DNA of 64,000 nucleotides, taken from positions 29,740-93,739 of the forward strand of contig JAOVVO010000297.1 of NCBI GenBank assembly GCA_028564675.1. The letters run 5' to 3'. The stretch comes from Onchocerca lupi (taxonomy: Eukaryota > Nematoda > Chromadorea > Rhabditida > Onchocercidae). The position numbers were made by a program, and so were the translations under genes. This document shows positions 25,601 through 37,712 of the stretch, piece by piece (within the stretch, counting starts at the first letter, position 1; every line of letters begins with the position of its first letter). Under the pieces are notes generated by a model that saw nothing but the letters and a program-made list of their open reading frames with translations, was not told the DNA's origin and did not search any database.

Positions 25601-26924
25601 AAAACAATTCCGTTGCAAATTTACATTTGTCACAGAAGAATAAGATAAAAACAGAAGTAAATATAACGGAATCATTTTACTGCAATGCAATATACCTATT
25701 TAATTGATCATTCCATCAGCAACCTTTTCAGTTTACTTTCTATTTCATCTTTCTACTCCTTACTTTGTTCCAAAGAATATATTCATTTCTACAAAACCAA
25801 ATTTGTATATTTTGTTGCTAAACTTGAAAATTCATTCCTTCCTAACATTTTCATTCCTATGAATATCTCTCGCAATATTTTCTGTTACTTCTTTAAACAT
25901 CTTAAAAATCATCAGTTCTGTCATTCTTCAGATATGTTTCTCGATTTTCTCACTTATCAGTATTTATTCCATCTTATTGACTGAAATAGGTGTTGGATTC
26001 AGGAAGTACGGAAGAAACTGAAGAATTCCGACACTCCCTTACTTCCTTTCATCTCTTTAAAATGATTCGGCATTAAACTTCAAAGTTGAACATTATTTAG
26101 TAATACATGGAATAAATACAATAAGAATGTACAAAGCGCTGCTATTAATTTAATCAAAAACCAATCAAACAAGTACTTCCGCTGAGTTATTAAAATTCAT
26201 AAGTTTTCCCACGATCTCGATGAAAAAATACAAGAGTTGATGTTACTATCTATCACTAGTTCCATCAGTTCTGCAAAAGCTACAATTTTTTTGTTTAAAG
26301 CGATTAATAGTGTGATTTTATTTAATTAAATTTAGAAACATTTAGAATACTGCGAACATTAGACGAAATTTTATTTACTTTGCTTAGAGAAAGCAATTCT
26401 CCATACAGTCATAGATTACCTTATCTTCGACTTGTGCGTTTAGAAAATCATGCGGTTATATATCAGCTACAATTGTTGAATTTATCCTCCAGTGAATCAA
26501 TAATCAATAATCAAAGATGCTAGTGTTTTAAGCACAAAAAAGAATCTCTTCAAAGAAACTAGATCGAACAGTGGTAGTGAAGGAGTGATAAATAGGTATA
26601 GCTGCAGAATTTCTTCATGGGCATTCTAGCATTCTATATAAATGTTAAGAATGAGAAAACGAATTTCAAAATATGAAAGAAGATTCTCGTGGTAGAGCAG
26701 AGTATTCATGACGAAGCACTGGAGTGAATGAGTTTTCACGATTTCGGAAAACGTTTCCAAATCATTTAGCGACTACTCCCCAAAGAAGGAAAAATTCTCG
26801 CTACACTAAATATATATATATATATATATTCGCCATCAAACTTTGGCAATAAATAAATGTATTTCAGATTCAACAAAAGAATATCACAACATTGTACAAA
26901 ATAAAAAACAATCATAATGTTAGA
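22671..26924. other. intergenic, no gene supported
   Basis: Starts with AATAAA (22704-22709), the likely 3' end signal of the TMEM41A-like gene. It then holds AT-rich sequence with a poly(A) run at 24124-24143 and a (TA)n run at 26811-26829. The frames 25072-25263 (minus) and 25685-25984 (plus) were considered, but neither has a recognisable domain or linked exons. Confidence 0.5.
26811..26829. repeat. (TA)n dinucleotide run
   Basis: Nineteen bases of perfect TA alternation downstream of the MAX-like gene. Confidence 0.9.
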
Positions 26925-28494
26925 TTAGGTATTTCTTGGAACCGAACTCTGATCATCAGTTGGAGCTGGACGTTTACGATTTGGAATAGTGAGGTATGCA
27001 CTCAAGTGAGAAGGATCATTTCCGGATATCGTATCATTCCTTGGCATATCTCTGCTCGTCCGCCGATTTGCATCACGCGATACCTAATTACCCAAATATA
27101 GTGCCAGTAAGATTAATATCAGCCGTTTTGTAGCTATCAAGGAAATTTAGATCTATATTTATTTATAATCAAGGGCTCAGATTTATATTTATTAATAATC
27201 GATGACATAAAGAAGAAGAGCAAAGATTTTCAGTTAAAACTATTTGAAATTAAACCTTGAAAACAGTAATTATTCCGGAAATATTTCATGGCCAAATGAT
27301 ACATTACACTAAATTTTGCAAAATACTTACCACGAAAGTTCAAACATAGGAAGCGTTCTATATTATGGGAGATGAGAATAGCAGAGAGCACCAAGATCAA
27401 TTATTTACTATGACGCATTTTCCGATGATGGAGTAGTTTTGTTTGATAATTTTTAAACTGTTCTCAATCTATTCACTAGTAACAAAACTATCGCAAACAA
27501 TTATGAAGTCTAATAGCTACCCAAATTGAATTTTGGAGATGGTAAATTCATAATAACAACACAACTCTGGTATCAAAGGAAGCAAAATTATACTGTTTCA
27601 TTAATTTGACTTTCAGTTGTTTGTTGTAATCGTTCAATTTCATGTTCCAAGACATCATTTTCTTGTTCCATTTTCCGGTTTTGCGCTAAAATCTTCTCTA
27701 AATCAGCTTGCTTCGAAGTGATTAGATCGATTGACTTTTTCAGAACAGCAGCCCTTGAAGCCTATAAATTAACTACTGATAAGCATTTTTATTCATCATA
27801 TTAATGATATATATATATAAATAACATTGCACAATAAAGATATCATGAATAGAATGCAAAGTACTATTAGACTGTTATCCTTTGTATACCAATTATAATG
27901 TGATGTCTTTAAGAATAAACGCCACTTTTATAATAAAATGATTTTTTATGAAATATTTTTGCATGATTCCAAAATTTCCCTATCTTAATTACACAATTAA
28001 AAAAATTCCTTTAAGAAATACGAATAAAGGAAAGACAATATTACTCTTTCATTCTGCATTCCAGGAATAGTATCTTTTAAAGCACCGTACATATCCTTGA
28101 TATTGTCTCGACGACGTCTTTCTAAAGCATTGTGCTGTGCACGGGCATGCCTTTTACTATCAATTTTAATTGTTGAATTTGTTGCACCATCATCCTGAAT
28201 CAATATAGACATTAAAGTGTTAAGTTCAAATACCGCAATAATCAGTTATTCCTGAACTTTGTCAGATATTGCCAAGTTAAGGAGCACCAATAAATTAATC
28301 CCCGCTCATAAAGGATAGTACAACACTACAACAAAATTTAATATATTTTAGAAATTTGAAACTTTTCAATTTAAATATTACAACATTGCAATAATAAGAA
28401 ATGAAGTAATTATGATATAATTCCTGATTAGTATAAGAGAAGGAGTACGAAGCATGGATTTCACCTCTCCATCACTAAAATCGGCATCGCTCAT
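26925..28494 (-). CDS. mxl-1: MAX-like basic helix-loop-helix leucine-zipper protein (MXL-1)
   Basis: E-box-binding dimerisation partner of the Myc/Mad-type network. In nematodes MXL-1 pairs with MDL-1. Exons (minus): 28494-28465, 28194-28045, 27761-27594, 27083-26925, all phase 0, giving 168 aa, close to mammalian MAX. A short acidic start (MSDADFSDGE) is followed by the basic region HNALERRRRDN (residues 31-41, with the H-N..E-R.RR DNA contacts) and helix 1 IKDMYGALKDTIP. Helix 2 begins ASRAAVLKKSIDLI and runs into a zipper to about residue 115. The last exon encodes a polar tail with a basic NRKRPAP patch like the MAX C-terminal nuclear signal. If intron 3 is retained, the frame stops at once (27588), giving a 117-aa form ending in ESQINETV. 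Confidence 0.93.
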
Positions 28495-29376
28495 ATTTTC
28501 AACAATAGTTGCCCAGTTAAATGATTAATCGATTATTTTCAATTGTCCTGAAAAATTTACCTGGAAAATTAAACAAATTTTGACAAAAAAAAAGAGTGTA
28601 TTGTCATTGATCTAAAGTAATTATTTGATTTATTCTTATCAGGACAATCCAATGTATCGATTTAAAGATAATTTTTAGCTTGTAACATCTTAGGTCGATA
28701 AAGATGAATAGAGCCTAATTAGTGAAGATTAATTAAAGCGTATTAAAGATCCGGAAATACAACTGACAGAAGTTTCGCAAGTATAATTAGCAGAAATATA
28801 GCAAGCGGTATGAAAAGCTACCTATCTAAGATATAATTAATGAAGGCTAAAATTGAGCAATAGAAGCCTAAAAGGAGTGAAATGAGGTCGATCCAAAGTA
28901 ACTGTGAATGAGAAAAGTTGATGAGATACAATATGTTCGTGAAGAAGAAGAACAGCAAAGCTATCACCAACAGTACTGAAATTTGCAAATTAAAAATTAA
29001 GCTATGGAGTGGGACGAAAATTTTCATCAAGACTCAGGTGAAAGTAAGAAATTATGGCGTGAAAATGTTTACTTTTTAAATGTGTGTCTGTAAGTTTCAA
29101 TGATTTCGGAGGGTTTGACTCGGAGTGTAGTGGAGTGCTAGTTCATTATTATAGCCTTGTCGTGGACACTTGAAATATCGGTTGTACCATATGTAATGTT
29201 GAAGAATCCTAGAGAATATAACAAGACATGTATGATGATTCTTATGAACGGGTACTATTTCTTTGCATGTGAACAATCTTTTTTGTTTCCAAGTATAAAC
29301 AACTTCTCTTTCAATTATTGTTTTTTTTTTTTTTCATATATATGTATATACAAACTATTCCATGCATTTTTTAGAG
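28495..29376. other. divergent intergenic region between mxl-1 and PGS1
   Basis: About 880 bp between two divergently transcribed genes, so probably a shared promoter region. TTTTTTAG at 29366-29373, just before the PGS1 ATG, looks like a trans-splice acceptor. No exon is supported inside. Confidence 0.5.
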
Positions 29377-32300
29377 ATGGAAAATATTAAAGTGTCTTCA
29401 ATGAATGAAGCAAATTATGATGGATTTGATTGGCTTCTCGAAAATGCTCCTTATGTTGAGGTTGACCCGGAAAAAATTAAAATAATCGAAACTCCAGCGG
29501 AATTTTACGAAAAATTATTGGTTCGTGTTCGATTTAATTGGGAACTTTCAAATTCCGTTTTAAATTTAAATCCCATTTGTGCCCACATGAAAATTTGAAC
29601 TTACAAATCAAGTCTAACATCGAATTGGAGATGAAAAAGAAACTTTCTATACTGATTTTTTCACCATTTATATAATATCGTGTTTCCAGTGTTTAATTCG
29701 GGCTGCTAAAGAAAGAATTGTGATCTCGACTCTATACTTGGGCAGTGGCAGTTATGAAGAGGCTTTGGTATAAATCATTATATTCTTTTCCAAAATTCTC
29801 TTAAAGTTTAATAAAGAATAATGATTGTTCAAAAGAATAAGCTTCATCATCTTATTTGGTTGAATCGTTTTGTTCATCCCAAAGCATTTAGTATTTTCTT
29901 TCTGTTCTGTTTTGTTTTGTTTTTTCGTTTTTACCTGTTTTTTTAACCGTTGTTGGGCAGAGCACATGGTAAATGGGATTTATACGAATAAAAGTTCCGA
30001 CAGTCGTAGAAGATTTCGTGAAGACTTACCAATGTGATTATGAGATGACGGTAATGGATGATTAATGTAGGAGAATAATCATTAAATGTTTGGATTCAAA
30101 AAATTTCTTTTTCTGAAGTTTGTAGGTGGACGAATTGAAGAGAGCATTGGAAATGAATTCAAATTTAAAAATGAATATCCTTTTGGATTGTCTGAGATGT
30201 ACACGTGGTGGAATAGAAAACAGTTCAGTGTTATTGTTAAAAAGGTAGGGATGCATTTTGATATTCGCACTTAGGAGAAGAAAGACAGACTAGTTGCAAT
30301 CTAAAGGATTAAAGAGTTATTTAATACCTTCCATTACTAATTAGGTATTTGCAGTGCGAAGCAATATTTCGGGATACTACATAACTAATCATTTCTTCTT
30401 TTGATATTCTTACTACTAGAAATTTTCTTCTAATATCAGTGAGATTTCCGAATGATTAAGCAGGGAACATTTTTCTAACAGTACCTACAAAACTGTTTGA
30501 TTTTATTCATCAGCTTGTTGTTCAGTGGTTTATATTGATTCAGCCTTTTCTTTAACGAAATTTTAAAAGACTGGTGCCGCGTGGGTCAGTGTATTTATTC
30601 CATACGCCATCCTTACGCGGTCTGAAGAAAATGGTATTGCCTGAAAAAGTGAACGAAGTGATCGGCTTGCAACATATGAAACTTTTACTGTTCGACAATC
30701 ATATTATCTTTACCGGGTAAATTTCCTCATGTACAGTCAGAAGTGCTTTGCTCTAGAGTTTGAATACGATCAAGAAAATTCAGTTCAGAAGAGAATAGCA
30801 TGCTTCCAACAGTTGAAGAAATTATTATTTATCAACATGGAAATTCAATTTGTCATAATGGTAACTAGGTTTTAACATCTCCATTTCTATCATGTTTAAT
30901 TGCTTTAATAGTTGGTTTAAGTCTGTGTTAAATAAGAAACTCCTAAACATAATAGAAGAAAATCGTTGAAATTTGCTGAAAATTATGGAAGTGATATTTG
31001 AAAGCTTTTAATAGTTCTCTAATTTTTTGAAATTCATTTTATGTTGTTCTATACTGCTACTGGCAGTTTTCGACCACTTATATCAAACGATAAACGGGTA
31101 AGAAAGTATTATCATTGCCTTGAAGGTTAAAACTGAAATGATGTGTTAATTTTCAGGGCTAACCTTTCGAGCATTTATTTTACGAATCGGGTGGATAGAT
31201 ATATACTTATCGAAAATTGTCCACAGCTTGCAGATTTTGTTGATTCGTTGGTTGAGGCTGTTGGATCATGCTCATTCATGTTGAATATGCGAGGAACTAT
31301 TAGTCTGGCGAAAAGATGCGATATTCATCCTTTTAAAGGTTTCCTTTTGATTAATTATAACAGTTATTAGTACCAATCATATCGAAATGAAAGTAATTTA
31401 TTCAATGATTTACTATTAATTTATTCATATGGATATTAAACATTACTGCTTTTTATTTTTTATTTTTTTTTTAATACAGGCTTATCGGAATTATTCTCTC
31501 AAGAAAATTGAACTAATCACTAAAATTTGACCATCTCTTTTTTCACCAAGTGTAATATAATAGTTCAAAGTGTTTTTTTTTTTTTTTACTGGATAGACAA
31601 TGAAAAAAAAAAAAATCCTATTTTTAATCTTGTCAGTCTATTCAGGTTATAGAATATTTTTCTTTTAGAAATTCGTATTGTCAGTAATTAATTATTACTT
31701 CATCATTTTTTCTAACATCAGCCACATTCTTATTTGATCCCAAATCCTCTTCATTACAAATTTTAGGAAGTCTTGAGGCATATAAGAGTATGCTATATAG
31801 CCGAGTTATGTCAACGTTGAATGCATTCAGCAAAGAATCTAGTTCAAGAAGCAATTTTGCTGGTACACGAATATATCCGTTGTTACAAATGGGTATTGTA
31901 TCGATCAATCAGGAATTCGAATTTTTGAAAAATTTGCTCACCATGCAGGTTCTTCATTTATATTTTGATAGTTGTAATGTGAAAATCGGGTCTCATTATT
32001 CCCAGTTTTTTTGTTAAATCCTTGAAATATATAGTTTGTTTGCTATAAGATTTTGATTCTAGTGCTCAGTAATTCTGCAGTTTTTCAGGATCACGAATTA
32101 TCGTTAACATTGTCATCGGGCTATTTTAATTTCACGGACTGTTATACTGATCTAGTAGCAAATCAGAACTCTTTGGAAATGGATATTGTTTTTGGTTCAC
32201 CTCAAGTTAGGATTTATTTAACTAACTTTGATAGTATTTTCATCGTTCCATTATTTTCTATATATTTCTTTTTTTTTTTTTTAAATTTAGGCAAATGGAT

Positions 32301-33233
32301 TCTATCAAGCATCCGGTTTGTTTGGTTTTATACCGCTGATGTACGTTTATATATCACATCTTTTCTATAAAATAATTGGACGGAATATTCGACTGTTTGA
32401 ATATAATAAGCCAGGATGGTCCTATCATGCAAAAGGCCTATGGATTGATTCCAAGCAATCGTCCCTTTCGGCTACTATGATCGGCTCTTCCAACTTTGGT
32501 GTGTTTTCGGTTTTCAGAAATTCAGCCGTTTTAGGAGAAATTTCGACCGAACTGTTTCCGAATTTTTTAAGCTGTGAAAAATGATTTCTTGACATGACAT
32601 TATAGTAGAATAGATTCTTTAAGAACTGGTTTGATAATATTTTAAAGGAGATATTTTGATAGAATACTTTAACTTTGCTTGCAGGATATTTTAGATAGAA
32701 TACTTTGACTTTGTTTTTTGTTTTTTTTTTTTTTTTTTTTTTTTTACAATTCATTAAAAAACTGTGAACTCTAGTTTTAGCAGCTTCCAGAAAATATCTT
32801 TTTCGCGAAATATTTAGAGATGTCGTGCAAGTATCTTGCATATGATGAATATTTCCGTATAAATTTTGCAGGATATCGCTCTGTACATCGAGATCTTGAA
32901 GCACAATTCTTTATAATTACCTATAATGAGAAACTGAAAGTAAGCCTACAAGAGGTGGGTTTTATTTATGGTATTGATTTGAAAAATGATAAAAGCAGGT
33001 TTTATGTTATTTATCAAATAAATTGGAAATTTCAATAGATTTATCTTAGGAGCGAGATAAGCAGCGGTTCTTTAGCTGATTTTCCTTTCTATGTAATTTA
33101 ATAAAATTTTAAGGAACGTTTACGAATACTGAACTATGCAACAAAAGTGGATGCTACAGTCTTCTTACGACGTGACCATTTTGTTCCGCTATGGATTCGT
33201 TTCATTTCCCGGTTTATCCGGAATTATTTCTGA
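29377..33233 (+). CDS. pgs-1: CDP-diacylglycerol-glycerol-3-phosphate 3-phosphatidyltransferase (PGP synthase, PGS1)
   Basis: Mitochondrial enzyme that makes phosphatidylglycerophosphate from CDP-diacylglycerol and glycerol-3-phosphate, the committed step to cardiolipin. Exons 29377-29520, 29690-29767, 30126-30244, 30570-30716, 31157-31338, 31767-31948, 32089-32205, 32291-32498, 32872-32954, 33114-33233 total 1380 nt (459 aa), all in phase. Both phospholipase D-type HKD motifs are intact: GLQHMKLLLFD (His149, Lys151, Asp156) and YHAKGLWID (His369, Lys371, Asp376). Other family blocks are STLYLGSGSYEE, GANLSSIYFTNRVDRY and NFGYRSVHRDLEAQ, and the C-terminus ends in RFIRNYF as PGS1 does. No clear mitochondrial presequence follows ATG 29377. 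An in-frame ATG at 29362 or an upstream exon could supply one, although the TTTTTTAG at 29373 argues for 29377. Confidence 0.95.
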
Positions 33234-34105
33234 TATTATTCAGCAACTGGTATCTGACTTTTTTCAGCTCATATTTCATCTTCTACCGGTAAAGGCAGTT
33301 GAATGTTTGTATTGTTTGTTAAAATCTTTTAATTAGTGTTAAAGATTGATTGTTGTTACTTTCATTATCTCTTAATTTGTTAAATGTAACTTTTAATAGT
33401 TCTGCTTTTGTTTACCGAAGTGTTTGTCATAAATGTTTAAGTGATGAATGTTTTGCCATATAATGGTCTGTATTATCTTAATGATGAAATTATACGACGT
33501 GTAATTTTAGAAAATTTTTGTTGTCAGTCATCAACCTATTTTGTCTATATTCTTATTGATTAGATTATAACCAGCAGTCAAAGAAAACTAGACAGAAAAA
33601 AAAAAGGGGGAAAGGCTAATACAAACGCAGGCTTGCAAGAAAAACATGGCATGTCCTGTATATAAACCCATGCACATAATTCATGTAAAGGTTAGCCCAT
33701 AAATGTTTGATATATCCGATTATTCCATCATATCTGCAAATCTTTATTTTTAAATCTTTTAATGGGTGATGTGCTTTTCGTTTTGCAATTTAATCTTTTT
33801 GTATTTTCGCTAACTTTTATATATGTGCTATTTGTACATTAATTTCAACAATACTGATCAAGCTATGAAAGAAATTAAGATGAGCAGTATTTGATTGGGA
33901 TGTCTGAATTCCATTCATGTTGTAGAAAAATGTGAGAGATCTTGGTGACATAATATTTACGCATGCAGAGAAGAAAAGTAAAATGTATATGTGAAAACAT
34001 TGAACATTATGGTTAGATCGATTTACATGAAACCATAACACTAGCATAGTAGTGTAAGTATACTGAAGCTATAGTTTAGTTTAAATTGTAATTTTCGTTA
34101 CAGAT
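33234..34105. other. intergenic between PGS1 and TMEM186-like gene
   Basis: 872 bp of AT-rich DNA without a supported exon. CGTTACAG ending at 34103, two bases before the next ATG, is a good trans-splice acceptor candidate. The tandem arrangement could be a loose operon or two independent genes. Confidence 0.5.
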
Positions 34106-35947
34106 ATGGTATTGCTACAAGGCTTGGTGTTCGGTCGTGTTTTGATGGAAGCGATGGCACGGAATGGAGCAGCTCCAGCAGCAACTAATGTGCATCTTTT
34201 TCATCGAAACCGAACGCAACGTAGAAGTATGATGCACCACGGATTCAAGCATACGACAAACCCCTATGAAAGTAGTGAACTAATGCAAAGATTAGAGAGG
34301 TGTTCAGCTCGTCATTTGTCATCGACAACGACAGCCTTGTCATCATCGAAGTCGTTGAAAGAGCTTCTCAAGGATGAAGTTTGGTGAGTAAGCCTTAATT
34401 CTTTTCCTCTGATGTTTATCAAAGATTTCGTGCGCTAATTTTTCTTCATTTTAACCTTCGTTTAGAGCAATGTATTCATCTTAAATTTGTGAATAGGAAG
34501 TATGAGATCAAAATGATTGTTTGGAATTTAAAAATTCAGTGCTTTTTGACTATGTAATCTTTTAGTCCTAATGATTTTCTAATGCTTATCTGTCATAAAA
34601 GCATAATGTCGTCGTTTAAGTCTAGAATACCTATTGTTTGAGAAAAATGCTCTTTTTTTTTTGATCATTTGTAAAAGAATTATCATTCTTTGGACTAGTT
34701 TTTGGAAAATTTTGACTGCTTGAAATTTTTTTCGCACTCCTCTAATTAACTCTACTAATGTTTGTTTTGCTAATTGACTCATTTGTCATTTTTTTTTCTT
34801 TTTTTCTTTTTTTTTTTCATATAAGAAGAAATTGGTATGAAATACAATACGAAAATTGGCATGAAAAAAATTTCTGATTCTTGATTGGCATTGAAGATAG
34901 GTTGCAAGAACAAGATTCTTCAGAAATCCTTTTAATTTAAGGATTCCAGTTTATCGTTTTCGTGGGATCCATTATTCTGTTGTGGCTGCAAAAATGAAGT
35001 TGGCGTTAACAGTCTCAAGCATAGCTTTGATCCCATATAAATGCTGGCAGTATTTTGACGATGCAGTATCGATCAACCATCTTGCATCCATTTCTGCCTT
35101 CGCCTCCTTCACAACTTTAGCATTCATCTTCTTTTGCAGGTAGTTTTACTAGTATATCTAAACTAAACTAAACAGGCGAATCTTGTTTGCTATTGTGAAG
35201 AAAAGTTTGCTAAGAAAAACTCATAACTAGAACACACTCACCTTAATTGAATAACCAGATAGTTCTGCGGAATATATATATATATATGCGTGACAGTGTA
35301 TATCTGTCATTTCTCCAAAACTATTCCAGCTTCATTAATCTTGTAACTTTTGCAGCAATAAGGATTTTTAGATTTTTCTATGGCCTAATAGGTGTGATTT
35401 CGATGAACGAAACGAATGAATACATACGGATCGGCTATTTATCATTTTGGGGAAGTAGACTAAATAAATATATGAGATTAGAAGATGTGATACCGCTTAA
35501 TGAATCAAGCACCGGCATCAATAGTAAAATTGTGCGATTTCGACAATATTCATCGTATGTGCATTTCGTATCGAAGCTAAGATTACACATTGTGTTAAAT
35601 ATTCCATTTGAATCTGGAAGATTTAGAATTTCAAGATTTCGAAATCCATTATCAAAGCTATTTACTTCGTTGATATCACGATTTTACTGGTTTCGAATTT
35701 TAAAAGAAGTTGGTAAACCGAGGGACTCATTTCCTACATGATTTTGAGGAACTCAAATTTCTCGCCGAAACGTCTTCTAATTTTATTTTGATTGAGTTAA
35801 CTTGTTAAAAACTTCATCTTTATTTCTTGCAGGAATGAAGTGCTGAATCTATCATTGTTTAATGCAGAATTGTTGGACCAGGAACGAGCCACTATCCTAT
35901 TTGGTGATACCAGTATCTTTTCTTCCTCTATCAAAAAAATGGAATGA
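34106..35947 (+). CDS. TMEM186: TMEM186-like mitochondrial inner-membrane protein
   Basis: Resembles TMEM186, a mitochondrial inner-membrane factor of complex I assembly. Exons 34106-34383, 34942-35139, 35372-35554, 35833-35947 give 257 aa with all phases consistent. The basic, Ser/Ala-rich N-terminal 90 residues (NRTQRRSMMHHG and similar) fit a mitochondrial targeting region. The core starts WIPVYRFRGI (TMEM186 has YRFPGI) and has two hydrophobic segments in exon 2. Then follow GYLSFWGSRLNKY (LTFWGNRRDVY in the family), VIPLNES and a final NAELLDQERATILFG block. Reading on past 35554 gives an unspliced 281-aa frame to 35741, but the TC|GTATGT donor joins exon 4 in frame and restores the family C-terminus, so the spliced form is preferred. 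Confidence 0.82.
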
Positions 35948-37712
35948 AACGGTTTGAAAATTTGATCGTATCTAATCAGTTAGATGTTTAAAATGTTCGC
36001 TTTTCTGATAAATTGATTAAAAAATTTGGTACTTTTAATAAGTTTGAGGACAATAGGAAAGGAATCTTAATGTAGAAGATTTATCTATTCGTATTTATTA
36101 CAACAACGTACACACTTCTAGAAATATTTCCATTAGCCGCATAATAGTATCTCTTTTGGTAGACTGATTTGATGATCTATTGATTTTAGATAATCCTTCT
36201 TACTAGACTATATACTAATCAAGATTTATGTAGACATTCGAAGTATTTCCCATTATGGATATCCTTATATTTTTTCTGTAGAATTTTTCTTTTATAAATG
36301 ATTCTGCCAGTGTTCGAACTCAAAAAAAAAAAAAAAAAAAATAACCGTTTATATCACACTGCAGCAGTATCTCAAAGCTCTTTTAACTGTTGATCCTTTT
36401 ATCTTGAGGATTTGAACTTTTCTCAAGATTTAACTAGCAGTAAGAAAGCTACAAGGCAGTTCCACTATATTAACAATGAGAGCGAGTTTATGCAACTTTC
36501 GTTTCTTTTATTCCGATAAGATTTCGAGACACAGGCAGTAAGTTTATTAATAAATAAAAGTTGTCGAATATTGGAACACTCAAAAAAAAAAAAAAAAAAG
36601 CAAAATCAAGATGTGATTTGTTTCCTGGATCATTACTTTTGCTACTTCTGCTTTTTTATAAAGAGAAATAGGAGTAAAAGCAGCAGTTCATAAGGATTCA
36701 TATTAGAAGTACTCGTTAATCACCATATCCTATTAATATAGCCAGTTGGAAAATTGTTTCTCTGTAAAGGGATGTAACGGTATGATCATCTGATTGGCAT
36801 GTTGTGAGGATTTATTGTGCAGTCATTTTGTACCAAGTTATCTGAAATTACAGATCATTATAGCTTATGAGATCTTATCACTATTTAAGGTTTTCACTGT
36901 ATTCAACAATTCTGAATGTCGAGATTATTTATTCCATCAAGAGAAATATGAATTATCTTAATACCAATATGAAATATGTTTAATGATCATCTTTAATCCT
37001 TAAAGGTTTACTCAGTGAATGAAAACCATACATTTCTCTTTTCCGAAAAAAAAAAAAAAAAAACTATTCCCTTCTGTTGGATATTTTAAAAAATATCATT
37101 TACTAAAAGTATGATGGATTGCTTGAGAATATCTATCATTATGCAACCAGCTACATCCATTTGTTGATAATACTCTTTCTGATGATAGTTCTGAGTATGG
37201 CAAGAAATAATGCGGTCCAATATCCACTGCTAAAGCTTTTGATGCTAAAAGTATTTGCTAATTATATAATTTGATTCCTACCTTCATGTACTCAATATTG
37301 CATTATTTAATATAACAAATTGTAATTGTTATGCTGTAATATCTTCGAATTTACCAAAGAAGAGAGAAGAGTTAAAATCAGCAGTTGGAAAATCTGTATT
37401 TAACAGAAATATTAGCACTACTTTAGCTTTAACTTGTTGTCATCGATAATTGAGGGTAAATCATGTATTTGTTGAAATTATTTGAAATGTAGCTTTCAGG
37501 ATGAACAATTATTATCATTATACAGCATATAATGACGAACAAGCTGTAGAATTGAGAAGATGGAATAGCCTGATGATGAATGATTGACTAGATTGACTAA
37601 CTATTGAAAAGTTTTCTAGCCGAAGATCTGGTTTTTTTTTTCTGTTAGGGAAAATTAGGAAATAAAGTACATTAGTTCCTTGGATTTTTTGTGATGATGA
37701 TAAAGAAATGAT
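35948..37712. other. intergenic between convergent TMEM186-like and pax-1 genes
   Basis: Contains AATAAA-type signals near 36548, serving as plausible plus-strand 3' ends, and several A tracts near 36321, 36583 and 37047. It may hide a short terminal exon of pax-1 on the minus strand. One candidate begins after ATTCTACAG (minus) at about 37545 and adds only eight codons before a stop. Confidence 0.45.

Noticed and set aside
26892..27101. 69-aa plus-strand open frame
   Set aside because: It is the antisense shadow of the terminal mxl-1 exon, which has the better splice site and phase.
35555..35741. Read-through extension of TMEM186-like exon 3 to a stop at 35741
   Set aside because: The donor at 35555 joins an exon at 35833 in frame and supplies the family C-terminal block, so the extension is intron.
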